A stretch of 8,916 bases of DNA from an uncultured Erysipelotrichaceae bacterium (GCA_902795525.1 CADBLN010000018.1:1-8916), one strand, 5' to 3'; numbered from the stretch's first letter, positions 1 through 7,385 are shown. A program made the numbers and translations. Notes: a model not told the origin generated them from the sequence alone.

Positions 1-534
1 GCAATTCTATGCAAGGAAAAATATGCAAAGGACTTAGATAGAGTTGTGTTCCCTGGGATTCAAGGGGGACCATTAGAACATATAATTGCAGGTAAGGCGA
101 TTTGTTTTTGGGAGGCATTACAGCCAGAGTTTAAGCAATACCAACAACAAGTCCTAAATAATTGCCAAGCTCTATGTGATGAGCTTAAGAAAGAAGGATT
201 CAGGCTTGTATCTGGTGGCAGTGATAACCATTTAGTTTTAGTTGATGTTAAAGCTTCAATTGGCATGACTGGTAAAGAAGCTGAAACATTGCTTGATAGT
301 GTTAATATCACATGTAATAAGAATTCCATCCCATACGATGAAGAAAAACCAGCATACTGTTCAGGCATAAGACTGGGAACAGCCGCAATGACCACAAGGG
401 GTTGTAAGGAAGAGGATTTTAGAAATATTGCCAAATGGATTTCAAAGGTATTAAAGAATCCAGAAAATGAAATGGTTTTAAATGAAGTGAAGCGAGAGGT
501 TAAGAAATTAACTGATTCATTGCCACTTTATTAA
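1..534 (+). CDS. glyA: Serine hydroxymethyltransferase, C-terminal part (5' end outside window)
   Basis: The open frame runs from base 1 without a start codon, so the gene is cut by the window edge and 177 C-terminal residues remain. The family is a PLP enzyme that interconverts serine and glycine while loading a one-carbon unit onto tetrahydrofolate in the cytoplasm. Recognisable family blocks, numbered from the window edge, are FPGIQGGPLEHIIA (17-30), EALQPEFKQYQQQVL (38-52), LVSGGSDNHLVLVD (69-82), the TGKEAE block (90-95) and SGIRLGTAAMTTRG (121-134). Arg124 in the last block corresponds to the Arg that holds the substrate carboxylate. The protein ends in LPLY, a usual terminus for the family. 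The PLP-binding lysine should lie just upstream of the window. The gap to upp is 20 bases with no terminator seen, so the two genes are probably co-transcribed. Identification is secure; only the 5' end is unseen. Confidence 0.96.
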   Translation, partial: AILCKEKYAKDLDRVVFPGIQGGPLEHIIAGKAICFWEALQPEFKQYQQQVLNNCQALCDELKKEGFRLVSGGSDNHLVLVDVKASIGMTGKEAETLLDSVNITCNKNSIPYDEEKPAYCSGIRLGTAAMTTRGCKEEDFRNIAKWISKVLKNPENEMVLNEVKREVKKLTDSLPLY

Positions 535-554
535 AGAATATAGGAGGACACATT

Positions 555-1175
555 ATGTTGTATGTATTTGATCACCCAATGATTGCTCACAAGCTCACCA
601 CAATGAGAAAGATTGAAACAGGAACAAAGGATTTCAGACAGCACTTAGAAGAAATTGCTTCTTTGATGGCTTATGAGATCACTCATGATTTTCCAACTAG
701 GGAAATTCCTATTGAAACTCCAATGGGAAAGACAATTGGGCATGAATTAGCTCAAGATGTAGTTTTAGTGCCTGTTTTGAGAGCTGGACTTGGAATGGTT
801 AATGGTATTCAAAACCTGATTCCTAATGCTAAGGTAGGACATGTTGGTTTATATCGTAATGAAGAAACATTAGAACCAGTTGAATACTATGCAAAATTTC
901 CTAAGAACTTAGATAAGGCAATCGTCTTAATTCTTGACCCAATGTTGGCTACTGGTGGAAGTGCTAAAGCTGCAATTGATATTGTTAAAAAGCATGGAGC
1001 TAAAAACATTAAGCTAGTTAACTTAGTTGGTGTTCAAGAAGGTATTGATGTAATTGAAAAGGCACATCCAGATGTAGATATTTATTTAGCTGCTAAGGAT
1101 GAACACCTAAATGAAATTGGTTATATTGTTCCAGGTTTGGGCGATGCTGGTGACAGAATTTTTGGAACTAAGTAG
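555..1175 (+). CDS. upp: Uracil phosphoribosyltransferase
   Basis: This 206-residue protein is full length for the family (about 209 in Bacillus). It converts uracil and PRPP to UMP in pyrimidine salvage, in the cytoplasm. The N-terminus begins with the typical YVFDHPMIAHKLT block. VPVLRAGLGMV (72-82) and KVGHVGLYR (93-101) are family blocks. The PRPP-binding loop is DPMLATGGS (128-136), and the uracil-binding C-terminal block is GYIVPGLGDAGDR (189-201). The ATG start follows a strong AGGAGG ribosome site at 542-547 with 7-base spacing, which fixes the start. It sits between glyA and an atpI-like gene, the same order as in Bacillus-type genomes. Its TAG stop shares a base with the GTG start of the next gene, which suggests translational coupling. 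Nothing in the sequence looks defective. Confidence 0.98.
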   Translation: MLYVFDHPMIAHKLTTMRKIETGTKDFRQHLEEIASLMAYEITHDFPTREIPIETPMGKTIGHELAQDVVLVPVLRAGLGMVNGIQNLIPNAKVGHVGLYRNEETLEPVEYYAKFPKNLDKAIVLILDPMLATGGSAKAAIDIVKKHGAKNIKLVNLVGVQEGIDVIEKAHPDVDIYLAAKDEHLNEIGYIVPGLGDAGDRIFGTK

Positions 1176-1513
1176 TGCAGAATAAAGAGATTAAGTATTC
1201 AACAACAATAGGCTTATTGACAGCTTTGGTTTTAGTATTCTTTAATCGAAGCTGGGCTTTAGGAGTCTTGTTAGGCTGTTTGTGCTATGCCTTGTATTTC
1301 TTTTTGTTAAGCTACAGCATCAACGATTTAACCAGTGCGAGACCTACTGGAGGATTACTAGTTAGTTTGGGTCCAGTGCTAAGACTATTTGTTTTAGCCA
1401 TCCCACTTTTAGTAAGCTTTCTAGTTCCTGAAATGATAAATACATTTGGGGTGATGATTGGGCTTTTATTGTTCAAAATCACTGCCATCATAATGAGTTT
1501 GATAGAGAAATAA
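1175..1513 (+). CDS. atpI: AtpI-like small membrane protein (ATP synthase I family)
   Basis: A 112-residue hydrophobic protein with about four membrane segments (roughly residues 9-23, 27-47, 61-84 and 88-108) and a charged loop around residues 50-57. Size, topology, the Arg before the third helix (PVLRLFVLAI) and the Gly-rich final helix (GVMIGLLLFKI) fit the ATP synthase I/AtpI family. The position between upp and atpB is the canonical atpI location. AtpI proteins are known in some bacteria as aids to c-ring assembly and possibly ion transport; that role is assigned here by family and position. The start is GTG, overlapping the upp stop by one base (TAGTG), with only a weak GGAA-type ribosome site, so translation is likely coupled to upp. 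A hairpin directly after the stop separates it from atpB, so it may be transcribed mainly with glyA-upp. Sequence similarity within this family is always low, so the name is moderately sure. Confidence 0.78.
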   Translation: MQNKEIKYSTTIGLLTALVLVFFNRSWALGVLLGCLCYALYFFLLSYSINDLTSARPTGGLLVSLGPVLRLFVLAIPLLVSFLVPEMINTFGVMIGLLLFKITAIIMSLIEK

Positions 1514-1533
1514 CCCGTTGTAAAACGGGTTTT
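1512..1533 (+). terminator. Hairpin after atpI, possible weak or partial terminator
   Basis: AACCCGTT (1512-1519) pairs perfectly with AACGGGTT (1524-1531) around a GTAA loop, giving an 8-bp stem that begins within the atpI stop codon. Only four T follow directly (1530-1533). A run of seven T lies further on at 1550-1556. The stem is good but the immediate U-tract is short, so termination may be incomplete and allow read-through from glyA-upp-atpI into the ATP synthase genes. Confidence 0.6.
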
Positions 1534-1554
1534 AAAGTGCAAAGTGCGATTTTT

Positions 1555-1583
1555 TTCTAACAGTATTATTTTTATGATAAAAT
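1555..1583 (+). promoter_or_regulatory. Candidate promoter of the atp operon
   Basis: An extended -10 element TGATAAAAT (TG at 1575-1576, hexamer TAAAAT at 1578-1583) lies about 30 bases before the atpB start. At 17-base spacing the -35 position is TTCTAA (1555-1560), a weak match. An overlapping alternative -10 is TATGAT (1573-1578). The stretch is AT-rich and sits between the hairpin and atpB, where a promoter is expected. No operator-like palindrome was seen. The exact hexamers are uncertain. Confidence 0.4.
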
Positions 1584-1600
1584 TATATATATTTTCGGAA

Positions 1601-1606
1601 AGGGAG
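1601..1606 (+). promoter_or_regulatory. Ribosome binding site deciding the atpB start
   Basis: AGGGAG lies 8 bases before the ATG at 1615. A second ATG at 1610 is closer but is in another frame and meets a stop after five codons, so 1615 is the real start. Confidence 0.75.
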
Positions 1607-1614
1607 AAGATGAA

Positions 1615-2304
1615 ATGCCTGGACTAGTAGTACAACCAACTGTCTATTACATCATTGCGGTAACTGCAGTTATCAGCCTTTTCATCATGATTCTTTATAG
1701 TCAATTGAGAAAGTTCAATCCACTAGATGAGCCTAAGGGTTTAGTCTTGCTGGCAATCATGGCATATCGCTTTGTTGATGACATGTTAAGGCAAGAAACA
1801 AACGAGAAAATCACAGAGAAGTTAGGCCCATACATTGCGGTGACTTTGCTTTATATTTTCTTGTCTAATATCTCCGGTTTATTTGGAATTGAACCACCAA
1901 CCGCTAACTACAGTGTTACTTTGACACTAGCCGCAATTACTGTGATCTTAATTGAAGTTAATGCGATTAAATTCAATGGTGTGAAAAACTATGTAAAGAG
2001 TTTGTTTGAACCACTAGCACCATTTGTATTCATTAATATCATCAGTAAGTTTTCAACTTTGATGTCATTGTCACTAAGGTTGTTTGGCAATATCGTTTCT
2101 GGAAGCATCTTAATGACGATTATATATTTGTTGTTTGCGAAGGTCTCCTCAGTGATACCTTTCATTGGAGCATTCAACTTTGTTGGAGTCGCTATAGCTC
2201 CATTCTTGCATTTCTACTTTGATTTGTTTGCGGGGCTAATTCAAACATACATCTTTACCACTTTGACTGTCACATTCATTGGTAAAGAACTACCTGATAA
2301 ATAG
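1615..2304 (+). CDS. atpB: F1Fo ATP synthase subunit a
   Basis: A 229-residue polytopic membrane protein, the stator half of the ion channel that faces the rotating c-ring. Hydrophobic segments lie near residues 10-30, 72-92, 98-118, 132-150, 158-177 and 185-222. The family signature is SLSLRLFGNIVSG (151-163), with the indispensable stator arginine at Arg155. The last helix contains GLIQTYIFTTLT (207-218), whose Gln210 matches the conserved Gln of the family. Two positions are unusual. The Glu normally found nine residues after the Arg (the GE of xxAGE) is Ser164, and seven residues before Gln210 there is Asp203, where E. coli has a His. These could mark a relocated half-channel carboxylate. 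It is the first gene of the atp operon and has a clear ribosome site. Length is normal for Bacillota. Confidence 0.97.
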   Translation: MPGLVVQPTVYYIIAVTAVISLFIMILYSQLRKFNPLDEPKGLVLLAIMAYRFVDDMLRQETNEKITEKLGPYIAVTLLYIFLSNISGLFGIEPPTANYSVTLTLAAITVILIEVNAIKFNGVKNYVKSLFEPLAPFVFINIISKFSTLMSLSLRLFGNIVSGSILMTIIYLLFAKVSSVIPFIGAFNFVGVAIAPFLHFYFDLFAGLIQTYIFTTLTVTFIGKELPDK

Positions 2305-2321
2305 TATAGGAGGATTAATAT

Positions 2322-2555
2322 ATGGAAAAAGGATTAATCGCAATAGCAGCAGCATTAGCAGTTATGACTGGCGCTACAACGGGTATTGGTGAAGCAAAGG
2401 TTGCTCAACATGCCGTTGAAGCAATTGGTAAGAACCCAGATGCTGCAGATAAGATTAGATCAATGGCAATCATTGGTGCTGCATTATCAGAAACATGTGC
2501 CATTTATGGCATGTTGGTTTCTTTCTTGATTATCTTTGTTTTAGGAGCAAATTAA
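2322..2555 (+). CDS. atpE: F1Fo ATP synthase subunit c (rotor ring proteolipid)
   Basis: A 77-residue hairpin of two membrane helices (about 4-34 and 47-74) joined by a polar loop KNPD (37-40), the F1-contacting loop of the family. Many copies form the rotor ring, which carries ions past subunit a. The essential carboxylate is Glu57 in helix 2 (SETCAIYG, 56-63). Helix 1 holds a second carboxylate, Glu24 (GIGEA), at the place where Na+-binding rings have Gln or Glu. Thr58 and Tyr62 also match positions used in Na+ coordination networks, while the next ligand position is Cys59 instead of the usual Thr. The ATG follows a perfect AGGAGG (2308-2313) with 8-base spacing, the strongest ribosome site in the operon, fitting the need for many c copies. 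The gene is 17 bases after atpB. Confidence 0.97.
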   Translation: MEKGLIAIAAALAVMTGATTGIGEAKVAQHAVEAIGKNPDAADKIRSMAIIGAALSETCAIYGMLVSFLIIFVLGAN

Positions 2556-2556
2556 G

Positions 2557-3069
2557 ATGGGAATCCAGATTGATCTTCTAAGCAAGTTAATTCCAAACAT
2601 TCTGACAATAATCACGCAGTTATGCGCAACTGCCATTTTATTCATGCTTATGAAGAAATTTGCTTGGGGTCCAGTGAAGAACATTTTAGCTGAACGTTCT
2701 AAATATGAACAAGAAAGGCTAACCGAAGCTGATCGTCTAAGAAAAGAAAGTGCAGAATTGAAAGCTGAAGCTGAACATGAACTTCAAGAAGCAAGTGTTA
2801 AAGCTCAACAAACCATCAAAGATGCAAGAAGTGAGGCTGAGCGTTTGAAGGAATCGTTGATTAATGAGGGCAAAGAACGTTCTCAACAATTAATTGATGA
2901 AGCTCAGAAAGACATTGAACTTCAAAAGGCTAAGATGATGGAAGAAATGCATAAAGACATTGTCAATGTCGCCATCAATACAACTAGTAAGATGCTAGGT
3001 GAAAAAGTTGATGATAAAAGCGATAAGAAATTAGTAGAAGGATTTATTAAGGAAGTATCCAAAAAATGA
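2557..3069 (+). CDS. atpF: F1Fo ATP synthase subunit b (peripheral stalk)
   Basis: A 170-residue protein with one N-terminal membrane helix (about 12-33), the usual hinge FAWGPVKNILAER (35-47), then a long charged alpha-helical stretch (about 48-140) rich in Glu, Lys, Gln and Ala that would form the coiled-coil dimer, and a short C-terminal part that normally contacts delta. It anchors the F1 head to the membrane so that gamma can turn against it. Only one b gene is present, so a homodimer is expected. The ATG comes one base after the atpE stop, and its AGGAG (2543-2547) lies inside the end of atpE. Its TGA stop overlaps the next ATG (ATGA at 3066-3069), implying coupled translation with the delta-alpha fusion. 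Confidence 0.96.
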   Translation: MGIQIDLLSKLIPNILTIITQLCATAILFMLMKKFAWGPVKNILAERSKYEQERLTEADRLRKESAELKAEAEHELQEASVKAQQTIKDARSEAERLKESLINEGKERSQQLIDEAQKDIELQKAKMMEEMHKDIVNVAINTTSKMLGEKVDDKSDKKLVEGFIKEVSKK

Positions 3070-5144
3070 ATGTAGAAGTTACACTATATGCTAAGGAACT
3101 TATTGAATTAGCTAAATTTGAAAATAAAGAGGATAGCTTCTTTCAACAACTTTCTCTTGTTTATGAAACTTTAAACACTGATCAAGATTTAAGGAGATTT
3201 ATTGATAACACCAATAACTCTGTCAGTGAAAAACAAGAAAGATTGTTGGAGGTTTTTGATGGTGCCTTAGACATAAGTGTAATAAGAACCTTTTTCCAAA
3301 TATGTAATAAAACAAAGGTAAGTCATTGTGAATTGTCACTGCTTCAAGCCTATATGGAAGAGTATTATTCTTTAAGAGGTTACGAGTATGGCTTAGTTTA
3401 TTCGATTAGAAAGCTTGAAGATGAAGAATTAGATTCAATTGAAAAAGTTATCAGTAAACAAATCGATTGTCCTGTTAAACTTGGAAATAAAATTGATCCA
3501 AGTTTACTAGGTGGTGTTAAGGTGGAAGTCGATGGATTTGTCTGGGATGGAAGTTATAGAACTAAACTGGGAAAACTAAGAAGAGACTTACTCATTGATG
3601 AAGATATTAAAAATGCTGAAAAACTATCTGAAGCTATTAACGAACATATAGCGTCATATGATAAACGAAACGAAATTGAAGTTCAAACAGATGATAATAT
3701 CGGTTATGTAACAGAAGTTGCGGATGGTATTGTTAAAATCAAAGGATTAAAGAAAGCAATGGCTGGGGAACTATTAAAGATTCAAGCGACTTCTGTAATG
3801 GCAATGAACCTTGAAGAAGATAGTATTGGTGCTGTTTTACTTGATAGTGGTGAACATGTTTCGGAAGGCAGCAAGGTTGTTGCTACTAAAAAGATTATTG
3901 AAGTTCCTGTTGGTGATGGACTTCTGGGTAGGGTCGTAAATGCGTTGGGACAGCCAATTGATGGTAAGGGAACCATTAAGGCTGATGCATATTATCCAAT
4001 CGAAAGACCTGCTCCTGGAGTAATTGACAGACAGTCTGTTAATGAACCATTAGAGACTGGCTTGAAAGTAATTGACTCAATGATTCCTATTGGTAAAGGT
4101 CAACGTGAGTTAATTATTGGCGATAGACAAACAGGGAAAACAGCTATTGCGATTGACACTATCATTAACCAAAGAGGTAAGAATGTTAAGTGTATCTATG
4201 TCGCAATTGGACAAAAGAATTCATATGTAGCCCAAATTGTTGAAAAGCTGAAACAGTTTGGTGCTATGGCTTATACAACAGTTGTCTGTTCAAGTGCTAG
4301 CGAGTTAGCAGCATTACAATATATCGCACCATATGCAGGCTGTGCAATTGGTGAGTATTGGATGGAACGCGGTGAAGATGTTTTGATCATTTATGATGAT
4401 TTAAGCAAACATGCTATTGCATACAGAACATTGTCACTGCTATTACGAAGACCTCCAGGAAGAGAAGCTTTCCCAGGAGATGTCTTCTATTTACACTCAC
4501 GTTTATTGGAAAGAAGTGCTAAGTTATCAGATGAAAAGGGTGGAGGCAGTTTAACTGCTTTGCCTATTATTGAGACTTTGGCAGGTGATATCAGTGCATA
4601 TATTCCAACAAATGTTATTTCAATTACTGATGGGCAGATCTTCTTGCAGACAGAGCTTTTCAATAGTGGCTTCAGGCCAGCTGTTGATAGCGGTTTAAGT
4701 GTGTCAAGGGTTGGTAGTGCCGCTCAGATTAAGGCGATGAAACAAGTTTCTAGTTCTTTGAAGCTTGAACTTGCTCAATATCAAGAAGTATTAGATTTTG
4801 CCCAGTTTGGCAGCGATTTAGATCCAATCACTAAGAAGACTATTAACCACGGGCAAAGACTAATGGCAATCTTGAAACAGCCACAATATTCACCTTGGCC
4901 AGTTGAGGATCAAGTCATAGCTTTATTGGCTGCTCAAAAGGGTCTTTTGGAGGATATTGATGTTGAAGACATTGAAGACTTTAATAACCAAATGATTACT
5001 GAAATGCATTCGTCTCACCAAGACTTATTAGATGAATTGTTAGAAAAAGGTAGAATCGATGATGACTTAATGGAAAGACTATTTGATGTTTTAGAAACAT
5101 CAAGTGATAGATATCGTCGAGCTTTAGGTAGAAATAATGGCTAA
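3066..5144 (+). CDS. atpHA: Fused F1Fo ATP synthase subunits delta and alpha (AtpH-AtpA)
   Basis: One 692-residue frame holds two subunits that are normally separate. Residues 1 to about 176 are a whole delta subunit: the N-terminal helical domain starts YAKELIELAKFEN, and the C-terminal signature is LLGGVKVEVDGFVWDGS (147-163) ending LGKLRRDLL. Residues from about 184 to 692 are a whole alpha subunit: N-terminal helix AEKLSEAINEHI (184-195), beta-barrel, P-loop GDRQTGKT (352-359), Walker B VLIIYDD (439-445), LLLRRPPGREAFPGDVFYLH (458-477), the arginine finger Arg548 in SVSRVG, and the helical C-terminal domain. The joint is only about eight residues. Delta links the peripheral stalk to the top of F1; alpha forms the non-catalytic nucleotide sites. 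Between residues 154 and 231 I see no in-frame ATG, GTG or TTG, so a separate alpha has no obvious start. The ATG overlaps the atpF stop, with AAGGAAG (3049-3055) as ribosome site, and the 3' end overlaps atpG by 8 bases. Both halves look intact; an assembly error is the main alternative. Confidence 0.95.
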   Translation: MNVEVTLYAKELIELAKFENKEDSFFQQLSLVYETLNTDQDLRRFIDNTNNSVSEKQERLLEVFDGALDISVIRTFFQICNKTKVSHCELSLLQAYMEEYYSLRGYEYGLVYSIRKLEDEELDSIEKVISKQIDCPVKLGNKIDPSLLGGVKVEVDGFVWDGSYRTKLGKLRRDLLIDEDIKNAEKLSEAINEHIASYDKRNEIEVQTDDNIGYVTEVADGIVKIKGLKKAMAGELLKIQATSVMAMNLEEDSIGAVLLDSGEHVSEGSKVVATKKIIEVPVGDGLLGRVVNALGQPIDGKGTIKADAYYPIERPAPGVIDRQSVNEPLETGLKVIDSMIPIGKGQRELIIGDRQTGKTAIAIDTIINQRGKNVKCIYVAIGQKNSYVAQIVEKLKQFGAMAYTTVVCSSASELAALQYIAPYAGCAIGEYWMERGEDVLIIYDDLSKHAIAYRTLSLLLRRPPGREAFPGDVFYLHSRLLERSAKLSDEKGGGSLTALPIIETLAGDISAYIPTNVISITDGQIFLQTELFNSGFRPAVDSGLSVSRVGSAAQIKAMKQVSSSLKLELAQYQEVLDFAQFGSDLDPITKKTINHGQRLMAILKQPQYSPWPVEDQVIALLAAQKGLLEDIDVEDIEDFNNQMITEMHSSHQDLLDELLEKGRIDDDLMERLFDVLETSSDRYRRALGRNNG
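3585..3617 (+). other. Delta-alpha fusion junction (residues 174-184)
   Basis: These codons cover the end of the delta signature (DLL), an acidic bridge IDEDIKN and the first residue of the alpha N-terminal helix. In other bacteria a stop codon, a ribosome site and a new start would lie here; none is present in frame. The nearest ATGs (3598 and 3613) are in the +1 frame and lead to TAG at 3649-3651. The junction length suggests that delta and alpha each keep their full fold. Confidence 0.75.
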
Positions 5145-5976
5145 CTCAATTAGTGCAATTAAAAGACAGTTAAAGTCAGTTCGTTCTACCCAAAAGATTA
5201 CCAATGCAATGGCTCTAGTAGCTACCGCAAAACTACAAAAACAGAGAAATAGATTGGCTGAAAATCATCAATATTCACGTGCTTATTTGAATATGATTTT
5301 GACAGCCTTAAGTGCCCATCATGATGAAGATGAAGACAACGTCTATTTCCAAGAAAAGGATTTTGATAATCCTTTGCACATCATCATAACTTCTAATTCA
5401 GGTCTTTGTGGTTCGTATAATATGGACCTACTAAAGTATGTAGAAAAGAAGATTAAAAAGACAGATCCAATCTTTGCGATTGGTGACCATGGCATTAAAT
5501 GGTTGATGGAAAATGATTACATGGTAATCAAACGATTCAGTGCTTTGGAAGAAATTAATCCTGCTATATTATCATTGATTATTGATAATGTAGTTGAATT
5601 ATTTGCGCGAAATGAAATATCTTCTCTAGATATCATATACACTGAATATGTTAATACCTTGACCTATAATCCAACGATGTTTGAACTATTGCCATTGGAT
5701 GTTTCTACTGTTTTTGAAAAAAAAGACATTGAACTTTTTCCAAACAGGAATGAAGTATTTGACTGGTTAGTTCCAATGTATGTTAGTGCAGTTGTTTATG
5801 ACACTTTCTTAGAGGCTAAGACAAGTGAACAGGCAGCAAGAAGAAGTGCAATGGATAGTGCTAATAAGAATGCGCAAAACTTAATTGAAGATATCACTCT
5901 AAGTTATAACCAGGCAAGACAAGCTAGTATTACTCAAGAAGTTAATGAAATTACTGCTGGTGCAGATGCACTATAG
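5137..5976 (+). CDS. atpG: F1Fo ATP synthase subunit gamma (central shaft)
   Basis: A 279-residue protein of normal length. The N-terminal helix has the family sequence ISAIKRQLKSVRSTQKITNA (5-24), followed by MALVATAKLQK. The Rossmann-like middle contains SNSGLCGSYN (86-95). The long C-terminal helix has the conserved EQAARRSAMDSANKNA block (about 230-245). The two terminal helices form the coiled-coil shaft that turns inside the alpha/beta hexamer and couples c-ring rotation to catalysis. The ATG lies 8 bases inside the end of the delta-alpha fusion gene, with a weak AGGT-type ribosome site, so it is probably translated by coupling. Nothing unusual is seen in the protein. Confidence 0.97.
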   Translation: MANSISAIKRQLKSVRSTQKITNAMALVATAKLQKQRNRLAENHQYSRAYLNMILTALSAHHDEDEDNVYFQEKDFDNPLHIIITSNSGLCGSYNMDLLKYVEKKIKKTDPIFAIGDHGIKWLMENDYMVIKRFSALEEINPAILSLIIDNVVELFARNEISSLDIIYTEYVNTLTYNPTMFELLPLDVSTVFEKKDIELFPNRNEVFDWLVPMYVSAVVYDTFLEAKTSEQAARRSAMDSANKNAQNLIEDITLSYNQARQASITQEVNEITAGADAL

Positions 5977-5987
5977 AAAGGAAGAAT

Positions 5988-7385
5988 ATGGCACAGAATA
6001 TTGGTGAATTAATTCAAATTATTGGACCAGTCTTAGATGTTAGGTTCCCTAACCGGTTGCCTAAGCTTTATAATGCCGTAAAAATTCCTTTTGAGGATGG
6101 TTTTATTGTTGCGGAAGTAGAACAACACATAGGCAACGATAAAGTTAGATGCATTGCTCTTACTCAAACTAATGGTTTGGTTAGAGGCATGGAAGTAATA
6201 GATACTGGTGATGCCATCAAAGTTCCAGTTGGTAAGGAAACATTAGGAAGAATGTTTAATTTATTGGGAGATCCTATTGATGGGTTAGGTGCGTTAGACG
6301 AAAACGTTCAAAGAGAAACAATTCACAAACAAGCTCCTAGTTTTGAAGAACAAAAAACTGAAATTGAAATCATGGAGACCGGTATTAAAGTCATAGACTT
6401 GCTTTGTCCTTACATTAAAGGAGGCAAAATAGGTTTATTTGGTGGTGCTGGTGTTGGAAAAACAGTTTTGATGCAAGAAATGATACATTCGATTGCGACA
6501 GAACATAATGGTTTATCTGTTGTGGCTGGAGTAGGAGAAAGAACAAGAGAGGGTAACGATCTTTACTTTGAAATGAAGGATTCTGGGGTATTGGAAAAGA
6601 CTGTTTTAGTTTATGGGCAGATGAATGAATCACCAGGAGCCAGAATGAGGGTTGCTTTAAGTGCCTTGACCATGGCTGAACATTTTAGAGATAAGGATAA
6701 TCAGGACATATTATTGTTCATTGATAATATTTATAGATTCTCACAAGCAGGTAGTGAAGTTAGTGCCTTGTTAGGAAGAATGCCTAGTGCAGTAGGATAC
6801 CAGCCAACACTGGCAACTGAAATGGGACAACTACAGGAAAGAATCACTTCAACAAAAAATGGTTCAATTACTTCAATACAGGCCATTTATGTTCCAGCTG
6901 ATGACTTGACTGACCCAGCTCCTGCAACGACATTTACACACTTAGATGCCAAGACTGTTTTAGACAGAAAGATAGCTTCCTTAGGTTTATATCCAGCTGT
7001 TGATCCTTTAGAGAGCAGTTCTCGGGCATTGGATCCTAATATTGTTGGTCAAGAACACTATGAGGTTGCTCAAGGTGTTCTACAAATACTACAAAGATAC
7101 CAGGATTTACAAGATATCATTGCCATCTTAGGCATGGATGAATTATCTGATGAAGACAAGGTGATTGTTAACAGGGCTAGAAGAATCAGAAACTTCTTAT
7201 CACAGCCATTTGTAGTAGCGGAAAAGTTTAGTGGATATGATGGAAAGTTTGTTCATATTCCAGATACAGTTAGGTCATTTAAAGCTATTTTAGCTGGTAA
7301 ATATGACAGCTACCCAGAACAAGCATTTATGTTTGTGGGCTCCATAGAAGATGTTGAAGAAAAGAGAAAACAATTAGGAGAATAG
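5988..7385 (+). CDS. atpD: F1Fo ATP synthase subunit beta (catalytic)
   Basis: A 465-residue protein, normal for the family, carrying the catalytic sites for ATP synthesis and hydrolysis. The domains are an N-terminal beta-barrel (1-80), the nucleotide-binding domain with P-loop GGAGVGKT (152-159, Lys158), the catalytic Glu184 in GERTREGNDLY (183-193), Walker B ILLFIDN (241-247), QAGSEVSALLGRMPSAVGYQ (253-272) and YVPADDLTDPAP (301-312), then the C-terminal helical domain. The shaft-contacting DELSEED loop is DELSDED (384-390), a conservative change. FIDNIYRF has Tyr where Phe is commoner. The start follows AAAGGAAG (5977-5984), 11 bases after the atpG stop. All catalytic residues that I can place are intact, so the enzyme should be functional. 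Confidence 0.98.
   Translation: MAQNIGELIQIIGPVLDVRFPNRLPKLYNAVKIPFEDGFIVAEVEQHIGNDKVRCIALTQTNGLVRGMEVIDTGDAIKVPVGKETLGRMFNLLGDPIDGLGALDENVQRETIHKQAPSFEEQKTEIEIMETGIKVIDLLCPYIKGGKIGLFGGAGVGKTVLMQEMIHSIATEHNGLSVVAGVGERTREGNDLYFEMKDSGVLEKTVLVYGQMNESPGARMRVALSALTMAEHFRDKDNQDILLFIDNIYRFSQAGSEVSALLGRMPSAVGYQPTLATEMGQLQERITSTKNGSITSIQAIYVPADDLTDPAPATTFTHLDAKTVLDRKIASLGLYPAVDPLESSSRALDPNIVGQEHYEVAQGVLQILQRYQDLQDIIAILGMDELSDEDKVIVNRARRIRNFLSQPFVVAEKFSGYDGKFVHIPDTVRSFKAILAGKYDSYPEQAFMFVGSIEDVEEKRKQLGE

Noticed and set aside
60..434. A 124-codon minus-strand frame across glyA
   Set aside because: It is antisense to a well-conserved enzyme, has no family features, and is a shadow of the real gene.
1534..1548. 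Direct repeat AAAGTGC AAAGTGC between atpI and atpB, considered as a regulator site
   Set aside because: Two adjacent copies of a short A-rich word are weak evidence and there is no palindrome or third copy.
3598..3651. A 17-codon +1-frame ORF starting at ATG 3598 at the delta-alpha junction, which could feed alpha by -1 slippage on the AAAAA run at 3619-3623
   Set aside because: The A-run is not a canonical slippery heptamer, no stimulatory structure is evident, and the continuous fusion frame explains the sequence more simply.
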